From the NCBI GenBank assembly GCA_027730885.1, contig JAQCHM010000197.1, forward strand, positions 1 through 6,497: a DNA stretch of 6,497 bases, in the 5' to 3' direction. A program made the position numbers and the translations under genes. The stretch's first letter is position 1. Each line of letters opens with the position of its first letter. Origin of the DNA: Actinomycetota bacterium (GTDB lineage: Bacteria; Actinomycetota; Acidimicrobiia; Acidimicrobiales; SZUA-35). Below, piece by piece: positions 1-4,919 of the stretch. Under the pieces are notes generated by a model. The model did not search any database, had not been told where the DNA came from, and saw only the letters and a program-made list of their open reading frames with translations.

Positions 1-1
1 T

Positions 2-298
2 CTGGTCGCACGAGTCATCGAATCGCTTGGCATCCCCACCGTCCTGGTATCGACCGGTCGTGACCTGACCGAACTCGTCCGCCCGCCGCGGTCGCTGTTC
101 GTCAACTATCCGATGGGCAACCCCTTCGGACCTCCGAACGAACCCGGGACCCAGCGGGCCATTCTGACCCACGCATTGACCCTGCCCGGCCAAGTCACCG
201 AACCGGGCGCGATCGTGGATCTCGACACCCTCGATCGGTCGCCGCTCTGGCCGGTCGATTTCACCGACAAGGTCACCCGCTCGTTGCTCGCTATGTAG
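2..298 (+). CDS. GrdB-like glycine/betaine/sarcosine/D-proline reductase family protein, C-terminal fragment
   Basis: The window opens inside this gene. Only the last 98 residues are present, ending at TAG 296-298. The fragment has the tail layout of the selenoprotein-B (GrdB-like) reductase family: a segment reading ARVIESLGIPTVLVSTGRDL, then PRSLFVNYPMGNPFGPP, then a Q-R-A-I-L helix. The PR-FV-(F/Y)P-(L/M)G-P-G-P pattern is the strongest match. In clostridia, GrdB is the substrate-binding subunit that cleaves glycine with its partners. Actinobacterial homologues are often stand-alone genes of unknown substrate. The active-site Cys/Sec motif would lie outside the window, so I cannot say whether this is a selenoprotein. 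The stop lies 8 bp inside the converging lyase gene, leaving no room for a separate terminator. The family call is fairly sure; substrate and reaction are unknown. Confidence 0.68.
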   Translation: MVARVIESLGIPTVLVSTGRDLTELVRPPRSLFVNYPMGNPFGPPNEPGTQRAILTHALTLPGQVTEPGAIVDLDTLDRSPLWPVDFTDKVTRSLLAM

Positions 299-1451
299 TG
301 GCGGCGCGAGTCGCGGAGGCCACGGCCGCGACCATCCGATCGATGATCTGGTCGAGGATCTCGCGGGAGGTCGCGACATTCAGCCGTACCCACCCGAGGC
401 CGTGGGACCCGAAGTCGGAACCGGGCGAGAGCGCAACGCCGTGCTCCCGAAACAGTGCGGTCGGTTCAGATCCGAGTCCCAACGGGTTGCAGTCCAACCA
501 GTTCAGATAGGTCGCCTCGGGCAGTTGGAAGCCAACAGCAGGAAGGTCCCGGGCCAATCGTCGGGCCAGATGGTCCCGCTGGGCTGTCAGGTGCTGACGA
601 ACCTCAGCGAGCCACGGCTCACCCTCGGTCCAACAGGCCAGGGTTGCTTCGAGGCCCGGGGTGCTGAGCCCGCCGAGTGCATGCGACGGCATGGCGTCGA
701 AGGCATCGGCGACGCCCTGATGGCCCACGTGCGCGATGGCCGTGCGCAACCCGGCCAGGTTGAAGCTCTTGCTGGCCGCCGAGATCGTGACGGTCCGCGC
801 CGCGGCCTCGGGACTGACGAGCGCCATCGGCAGGTGCTTCGTGCCCGGGTGCAGGAGATCGGCCCAGATCTCGTCGGACAGGATCAACAGATCGTGGCGT
901 TCGGCGACCTCTGCGATGGCCTCGAGTTCGGAGCGATCGAACACTCGACCTGTCGGGTTGTGCGGATTACAAGTGAGGATCGCCCGGGTGCGATCGTCGA
1001 TGCATGCCTCCAGGCGCTCAGCGTCGAGGCGCCACCCGTCGAGATCGAGCCGACAGTCGATGAGACGGCGACCACCGTGCTCGGCCGCGTGGATGAACGG
1101 CGGGTAGATAGGCGTGAGGAGCACGATCCCGTCGCCCGGCTCGGTGTGGAGCCACAACGCGAGATCGATGGGGTGCAGGACATCGGCGAACAACCTGAGC
1201 CGACCGACATCGGGACGCCACCCGTGATGGCGTTCCTGCCAGTCGGCCCACACTTCGGGGATCCGCGAGACCGCGTGTCGGGAGTACCCGAAATCGCCAC
1301 GTTCGGCCACACCCCGCACGGCCTCGATGGCGACCGGCGCCGGGAGGAAGTCCATGTCCGCGACCCACGCCGCCAGCATGTCACCCCCGTCGCGAGCCCA
1401 CTTGATCCCACGTAGCGAGCGCAGACGATCGAGGTCAGCGCCGTCGGTCAC
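291..1451 (-). CDS. MalY/PatB-family PLP-dependent C-S lyase (cystathionine beta-lyase-like aminotransferase)
   Basis: A fold-type I PLP enzyme of 386 residues, the usual length for MalY/PatB proteins, which split cystathionine or cysteine conjugates into a thiol, pyruvate and ammonia. Visible landmarks are KW at 17-18, WVADMDF at 29-35, TPIYPPF at 113-119, the cofactor-binding CNPHNPTG at 161-168, SDEIW at 192-196 with Asp193 contacting the pyridine nitrogen, SAASKSFNLAG at 224-234 with Lys228 as the Schiff-base lysine, and Arg356 in WVRLN as the substrate carboxylate ligand. The open frame continues upstream, but inside the SDR gene. The GTG at 1449-1451 was chosen because it gives family length and overlaps the SDR stop as GTGA, typical of translational coupling. 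No strong Shine-Dalgarno site precedes it. MalY-type proteins can also regulate transcription or act as aminotransferases, so the exact substrate is open. Confidence 0.9.
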   Translation of the reverse strand: MTDGADLDRLRSLRGIKWARDGGDMLAAWVADMDFLPAPVAIEAVRGVAERGDFGYSRHAVSRIPEVWADWQERHHGWRPDVGRLRLFADVLHPIDLALWLHTEPGDGIVLLTPIYPPFIHAAEHGGRRLIDCRLDLDGWRLDAERLEACIDDRTRAILTCNPHNPTGRVFDRSELEAIAEVAERHDLLILSDEIWADLLHPGTKHLPMALVSPEAAARTVTISAASKSFNLAGLRTAIAHVGHQGVADAFDAMPSHALGGLSTPGLEATLACWTEGEPWLAEVRQHLTAQRDHLARRLARDLPAVGFQLPEATYLNWLDCNPLGLGSEPTALFREHGVALSPGSDFGSHGLGWVRLNVATSREILDQIIDRMVAAVASATRAATT

Positions 1452-2209
1452 CGCCAATCTTGCCCACCGCCCCACACGTTCAGCTTCTCGCCGGTGACGT
1501 AACCGGCATTGGCGGACACGAAGAACCGCACGGCTCCCGCGATGTCCTCTGGTTGACACACCCGCCCGAACGGCATGGTAGCATTGAGGCTGGTGATGTC
1601 GTCGATGCCCGCCGCGCCCTTCACCAACCGGCGGCCCATGTCGGTCTCGACCAGACCTGGCGCGACGATGTTGACCCGGATCCCGTTGGCCCGCTCCTCC
1701 TTGGCCAAGGTGACGGCGAGGGCTTCGAGGGCGGCCTTGCCCATGTTGTAGGGGGCGCCGTTGGCCCCGTTGGTGATGGTCGCAACCGAGGAGATGACGA
1801 CGATGTCGGCGCGATCGTGGGTCCGGAGGTGGGGGATGGCGACCGAGCACAGGTGATGGGGGCCGAGTGCATGGGTGGCGACGACGCGGAGCAGCTCGTC
1901 GGGATCGGTGTCGACCACCGACCGGCCGCGGCTGGCGATGCCGCCGTTGTTGACCAGGACGTGGAAGCCACCGAAGTGCTCGATGACCTCCTGCACGTTG
2001 CGGACGTTGTCATCGGGCACCGACACGTCGCCCTGCACCGCCAGGGCGTTTCGTCCGAGCGCTTCGATCATGGCAACTGTCTCCGCCGCAGCGTCGACGT
2101 CCTTGCGGTACGAGAGTGCGACGTCGAAGCCGTCCTCGGCCAGTCCGATCGAAATCCCTCGACCGATGCCTCTACCGCCGCCGGTTACCAGTGCTACGCG
2201 ATTCGCCAC
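1448..2209 (-). CDS. SDR-family oxidoreductase (FabG-like, probably NADPH-dependent)
   Basis: A classical short-chain dehydrogenase/reductase of 253 residues, the normal size. It has the TGGGRGIG cofactor loop at 9-16, the DV pair at 61-62, NNGG at 87-90 in place of the usual NNAG, catalytic Ser141, and the YNMGK active site with Tyr154 and Lys158. A PG motif follows at 184-185 and the C-terminus has VWGGGQ. Arg13 and the Arg35-Lys36 pair after the second beta strand suggest NADP(H) rather than NAD(H). The Asn of the usual Asn-Ser-Tyr-Lys tetrad is His113 here (THALGP where most relatives have VNLxGP). The start is GTG with a good AGGAAG site 5 nt upstream. It lies 39 bp after the ABC-F stop and overlaps the lyase start by 4 bp, so all three are probably cotranscribed. 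Tools may call it 3-oxoacyl-ACP reductase, but nothing here links it to fatty acid synthesis. Confidence 0.92.
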   Translation of the reverse strand: MANRVALVTGGGRGIGRGISIGLAEDGFDVALSYRKDVDAAAETVAMIEALGRNALAVQGDVSVPDDNVRNVQEVIEHFGGFHVLVNNGGIASRGRSVVDTDPDELLRVVATHALGPHHLCSVAIPHLRTHDRADIVVISSVATITNGANGAPYNMGKAALEALAVTLAKEERANGIRVNIVAPGLVETDMGRRLVKGAAGIDDITSLNATMPFGRVCQPEDIAGAVRFFVSANAGYVTGEKLNVWGGGQDWR

Positions 2210-2214
2210 GTGTG

Positions 2215-2220
2215 CTTCCT
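2215..2220 (-). promoter_or_regulatory. Shine-Dalgarno site of the SDR gene
   Basis: The minus strand reads AAAGGAAGCACAC and then GTG. The AGGAAG core is 5 nt from the start codon and supports the GTG at 2207-2209. The ABC-F gene, 1.8 kb further on, uses the same core. Confidence 0.6.
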
Positions 2221-2248
2221 TTGCTCGTTCCTGGACGCCAACATCATG

Positions 2249-3184
2249 TCAGCCCTCCCGCTCTTCCGACAGTTGCAGCCATCGCTCCTCGACCTCGCCC
2301 AACGACGAGGCCGCGTCACCCAGTTCTTGGCCGACGCGGATGAGCATCTCGTGATCGGAACCGGCCGCCACGAGCTCGGCCTCGAGTCTGGTCTTGCGGG
2401 CCTCGAGGCGTGCCATCTCCTTCTCGGCCGCCCGGATCAGATGCCCGAGTGTGCTCGCCGAACGTCCGGCCGTGCCGACCGGTCCGTCAGCCACCCCCTT
2501 GGCCGTCTGTTTCGTCGACGGCTTGGTCGAGGCGGACTTGGTCGAGGTGGCGCCGCCTCGTTTGCGCTGCTCGTCCCAGGCGTTGTAGCCGCCGGCCCAC
2601 CGAGCGGCCCGGCCATCGGCGACGATGAGCGCGTCGGCAACGACCCGTTCCAGGAGCGCCCGATCGTGGCTCACCACGACCACGGCGCCGGGCCAGTCCT
2701 CGAGGAAGTCCTCGAGGGCCCGGAGGGTTTCGAGATCGAGGTCGTTCGTCGGCTCGTCCAGCAGCAGAACGTTGGGCTTGTCGGCCAGCACCCGGAGCAG
2801 CTGGAGGCGGCGGCGCTCACCGCCCGACAGGGTGCCGATCTCGGCCCACTGGGCGTCGGTATCGAACCAGAACGACTCGAGGAGCCGGGCGTCGGTCCAG
2901 TCCGGTTTGCGATGGGGCCCCGCGACGAACTCTCGCGCCCGGACCGTCAGATCGAGCTCGCCCCCTGTCTGGCTGAAATACCCCAGTTCGACGGTGCTCC
3001 CCCACGTCACCGTGCCAGCGGCAGGCTCCCGGCGGCGGGCGATGATCTCGAGCAACGTGGTCTTGCCTGCACCGTTGGGGCCGACGATCCCCAGGCGCTC
3101 TCGTGGATCCAGCTTGAGCTCGAGATTGGCGAACAGTTGTCGGCCGTCCGGCGTGACTGCTCCGATGCCATCGAGCTCGATCAC
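2249..3184 (-). CDS. ABC-F ATPase, second ATPase domain and C-terminal coiled coil (downstream part of the split gene)
   Basis: If translated from the GTG at 3182-3184 this gives 311 residues with a complete nucleotide-binding domain: Walker A GPNGAGKTT at 35-43, Q-loop Gln72, signature LSGGE at 119-123, Walker B LLLDEPTNDLD with catalytic Glu144, and switch His173. A Lys/Ser/Thr-rich linker with repeated STK units follows at about 207-232. Then comes a charged, probably coiled-coil segment at about 245-307, like the C-terminal domain of Uup. The GTG overlaps the TGA of the upstream frame as GTGA but has no clear Shine-Dalgarno site. The frame stays open upstream to at least base 3310 and encodes conserved linker sequence there, so this GTG is more likely an internal Val codon (GDVVIELDG) of the unbroken gene than a true start. 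Confidence 0.75.
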   Translation of the reverse strand: MIELDGIGAVTPDGRQLFANLELKLDPRERLGIVGPNGAGKTTLLEIIARRREPAAGTVTWGSTVELGYFSQTGGELDLTVRAREFVAGPHRKPDWTDARLLESFWFDTDAQWAEIGTLSGGERRRLQLLRVLADKPNVLLLDEPTNDLDLETLRALEDFLEDWPGAVVVVSHDRALLERVVADALIVADGRAARWAGGYNAWDEQRKRGGATSTKSASTKPSTKQTAKGVADGPVGTAGRSASTLGHLIRAAEKEMARLEARKTRLEAELVAAGSDHEMLIRVGQELGDAASSLGEVEERWLQLSEEREG

Positions 3185-4008
3185 GACATCGCCCAGCCGT
3201 GGCGTGGGGAACTCGAGATGGAGTTCGGACGGACGAGCCGGCCCTTCGGCTTTCTGGTTGATGAGTGCCTTGGCCGCCTCGACCCGGTAGCGCGGCTTGG
3301 AGGTCCGCGCCGCAGCCAGGCCAGCTCCGACCGGGCGAGGTTCCGGCGGATCGCCTCGGCATCGGCGGCCTGCTCGGCCCGGCTGGCCATGGCGTCCAGA
3401 TAGCTGTCGTAGTGGCCGTCGTGCACGTGCGCCCGACCCCGGTCGAGTTCCAGCATGCGAGTCGTGAGCTTGTCGAGCAGGTGGCGGTCGTGGGTGACCA
3501 GCAGTAGCCCGCCTCGGTACGAGGTCAGGTGCTGCTCAAGCCACTCGATGCCGTCGAGGTCGAGATGGTTGGTCGGCTCGTCCAGGATGAGGAGATCGCT
3601 CGACGCGACCAGCGCCTTGGCCAGCCCCACTCGTTTGGCTTCCCCGCCGCTCAGCCCCGCGGTGTCGCGGTCGAACGCGTGCCCCATGCCGAAACGGGTC
3701 AGGGCGGCCTCGGCCTCCCACGCCTCGGCTCGACCCGTCGACGACTCGAGCACTGCCTCCAACACGCGTCCAGGGGGCAACGGGGCGTCCTGGTCGAGCA
3801 TCGAGATGCGGACGCCTCGTCCCAGTCTGACCTCACCGGACTCGGATCGAGCCCTACCGGCGATGACCCGCAGAAGGGTTGACTTTCCCGTGCCATTGAT
3901 GCCGACGACACCGATCCGATCGCCGGTGGAAACCGTCACCGAGACGTCGGTGAAGAGCGGTCGGTCAGGACGAGACATCGAGACGGCCACGGCATCGAGC
4001 AGGATCAC
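3181..4008 (-). CDS. ABC-F ATPase, first ATPase domain (upstream part of the split gene)
   Basis: The frame gives 275 residues, of which about 235 are genuine. Visible are Walker A GINGTGKST at 36-44, Q-loop Gln73, signature LSGGE at 119-123, Walker B LLILDEPTNHLD with catalytic Glu144, and switch His173 in THDRHLL. The inter-domain linker begins around residue 200, with an alpha-helical segment near SRAEQAADAEAIRRNL. After RRG at 233-235 the sequence is out of frame: about 40 residues rich in Arg, Ser and Pro with no family resemblance, ending at the TGA. The start is GTG 4006-4008 with AGGAAGG just upstream. Alone, this piece would hold one ATPase domain. ABC-F ATP sites form between two domains, so it should not be active by itself unless it pairs with the separately made second half. 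Confidence 0.78.
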   Translation of the reverse strand: MILLDAVAVSMSRPDRPLFTDVSVTVSTGDRIGVVGINGTGKSTLLRVIAGRARSESGEVRLGRGVRISMLDQDAPLPPGRVLEAVLESSTGRAEAWEAEAALTRFGMGHAFDRDTAGLSGGEAKRVGLAKALVASSDLLILDEPTNHLDLDGIEWLEQHLTSYRGGLLLVTHDRHLLDKLTTRMLELDRGRAHVHDGHYDSYLDAMASRAEQAADAEAIRRNLARSELAWLRRGPPSRATGSRRPRHSSTRKPKGRLVRPNSISSSPRHGWAMS

Positions 4009-4012
4009 CCGC

Positions 4013-4019
4013 CCTTCCT
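4013..4019 (-). promoter_or_regulatory. Shine-Dalgarno site of the ABC-F gene
   Basis: The minus strand reads AGGAAGG, 4 nt before the GTG at 4006-4008 (5 nt from the AGGAAG core used by the SDR gene). The spacing is slightly short but the match is strong, and it fixes this GTG as the start. Confidence 0.55.
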
Positions 4020-4055
4020 AGCCGACGCCGCACGCGACGCCTCACCCCTGCGTCG

Positions 4056-4061
4056 ATCCTA
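4056..4061 (-). promoter_or_regulatory. Possible -10 box (TAGGAT) for the ABC-F/SDR/lyase operon
   Basis: The minus strand has TAGGAT, matching the actinobacterial TANNNT pattern, in the 71-bp divergent gap about 47 bp before the ABC-F start. It would give a short leader containing the AGGAAGG site. No clear -35 box is seen. A short match like this can occur by chance, so it is tentative. Confidence 0.3.
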
Positions 4062-4067
4062 GGCGGC

Positions 4068-4073
4068 TACGCT
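4068..4073 (+). promoter_or_regulatory. Probable -10 box (TACGCT) for a leaderless DUF3097 transcript
   Basis: TACGCT fits TANNNT and ends 6 bases before the GTG at 4080, the spacing expected if transcription starts on the first base of the start codon. No Shine-Dalgarno sequence lies in between (the spacer is GCCGCC), which also favours a leaderless mRNA, common in actinobacteria. No convincing -35 box is present. The box lies close to the opposing TAGGAT, so the two promoters would overlap. Confidence 0.42.
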
Positions 4074-4079
4074 GCCGCC

Positions 4080-4919
4080 GTGTCCGGAATCCTGAGTGAA
4101 CCTCTCGACATCAACGGCCCCCGTCGTCCCCGACCGAGCTGGCCGAAGGTCCCCGGTTCCCCCGGCTTGACCGTGCGCCACCGGGCCCATGGCCACGTCG
4201 GCGTCATCCTCCGCTACACCCCGGACTGGATCGTGATCCGGGACCGGAACGGACGGGAGCACACGCTCCGCAACGAGCCCGGTGCCTTCTCGGTCGATGG
4301 CCGCACCGTCGCGCTCGTCGCCCCGCCCAGGGCCAAAGGACCCGACAGCTCCGCGCTCACTGCATCGGGATCGGTGGCGGTCCCGAGCGCCGCGGCACGG
4401 GTGGCCCAACCCAGTCGGATCCTGGTCGAGGGCATCCACGACGCCGAACTCGTCGAGAAAGTCTGGGGTGACGACCTCAGGATCGAAGGCATCGTCGTCC
4501 AGCCCCTGCACGGTGCCGATGACCTCGAAGCGGTCGTCCGCAACTTCGGACCTCGGCCGGGGCGTCGGCTCGGCGTCCTGCTCGACCACCTCGTCGACGG
4601 CTCGAAGGAGACCCGGATCGCCCAGCAGGTCTATCATCCCGACGTGCTGATCACCGGACACCCGTACGTCGACATCTGGCAGGCGGTCCGGCCCCAGGTC
4701 GTCGGGCTCGAGACCTGGCCGACGGTCCGCAAGGGGACCGACTGGAAGACCGGCATCGCGCGGGCCATCGGCTTCTCCGGGGAACCGGGCGTGCTGTGGA
4801 AGCAGATCCTCGGGCGTGTCTCGAACTACAAGGACCTCGAAGCCCCCTTGGTCGGCGCCGTCGAGTCGCTCATCGATTTCGTCACCCTCGGCGGGCCGGG
4901 CGGGGCCGCGGACCTGTGA
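4080..4919 (+). CDS. DUF3097 family protein with a Toprim-like motif
   Basis: This 279-residue protein matches DUF3097, an actinobacterial family with no established function, over its full length. The N-terminal third has a short beta-rich region (VGVILRYTPDWIVIRDRNGR at 40-59). After the conserved ASGSVAVP at 95-102 comes ILVEGIHDAELVEKVWGDDL at 114-133, then GRRLGVLLDHLVDGSKE at 161-177, TGHPYVDIWQAV at 192-203 and GTDWKTG at 219-225. The EG-x-x-D element followed by an acidic LLDHLVD strand resembles the Toprim nucleotidyl-transfer or hydrolase fold of primases and RNase M5, so a nucleic-acid role is possible, but that is my inference. The GTG start sits 6 bases after a -10 box, suggesting a leaderless mRNA. 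The last 38 bp overlap the convergent GGDEF-EAL gene. The family call is strong; the function is unknown. Confidence 0.9.
   Translation: MSGILSEPLDINGPRRPRPSWPKVPGSPGLTVRHRAHGHVGVILRYTPDWIVIRDRNGREHTLRNEPGAFSVDGRTVALVAPPRAKGPDSSALTASGSVAVPSAAARVAQPSRILVEGIHDAELVEKVWGDDLRIEGIVVQPLHGADDLEAVVRNFGPRPGRRLGVLLDHLVDGSKETRIAQQVYHPDVLITGHPYVDIWQAVRPQVVGLETWPTVRKGTDWKTGIARAIGFSGEPGVLWKQILGRVSNYKDLEAPLVGAVESLIDFVTLGGPGGAADL

Larger units (their letters stand above)
2249..4008 (-). pseudogene. ABC-F family ATPase gene (Uup-like), split by a frameshift in the inter-domain linker
   Basis: The two open frames 3181-4008 and 2249-3184 are one ABC-F gene. The upstream frame reads normally to ARSELAWLRRG near base 3304, then turns into an Arg/Ser-rich tail ending at TGA 3181-3183. 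The other minus-strand frame over the same bases reads ARTSKPRYRVEAAKALI and then, without a stop, runs through EFPTPRLGDVVIELDG into the second ATPase domain. ABC-F relatives as I recall them have LRRGAPARTSKPRFRVEAA at this point, so the join falls exactly between RRG and ARTSKP. Restoring the expected spacing needs 13 bases and gives a 590-residue protein. ABC-F proteins are soluble tandem ATPases without membrane domains that act at the ribosome; Uup-type members carry a C-terminal coiled coil. It could be a true pseudogene, two half-proteins, or an assembly error. Confidence 0.8.

Noticed and set aside
402..1415. A 337-codon plus-strand open frame opposite the lyase gene
   Set aside because: Its composition is Arg/Gly/Glu-rich with no family pattern, and the opposite strand encodes an intact PLP enzyme.
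1452..1850. Upstream extension of the lyase open frame, giving 519 residues
   Set aside because: The extra 133 codons lie inside the SDR gene and encode Arg/His-rich sequence without motifs. The 386-residue form is the normal family length.
2210..2248. Possible terminator or separate promoter between the ABC-F and SDR genes
   Set aside because: The 39-bp gap holds the SDR ribosome-binding site but no hairpin with a T-run and no convincing promoter, so cotranscription is the simpler reading.
2520..2575. Short direct repeats (CTTGGTCGAGGYGG) as a possible mobile or regulatory repeat
   Set aside because: They lie within the STK-rich linker of the ABC-F protein and are explained by its low-complexity coding.
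3290..3320. Programmed ribosomal frameshift in the ABC-F gene
   Set aside because: There is no slippery heptamer such as A-AAA-AAG or a homopolymer run here, and ABC-F genes are not known to use recoding. The missing RRG-ARTSK spacing fits a deletion better.
1460..3403. A 647-codon plus-strand open frame opposite the SDR and ABC-F genes
   Set aside because: It has no recognisable motif and lies antisense to clear SDR and ABC-F motifs. GC-rich codon use on the real strand commonly creates such long shadow frames.
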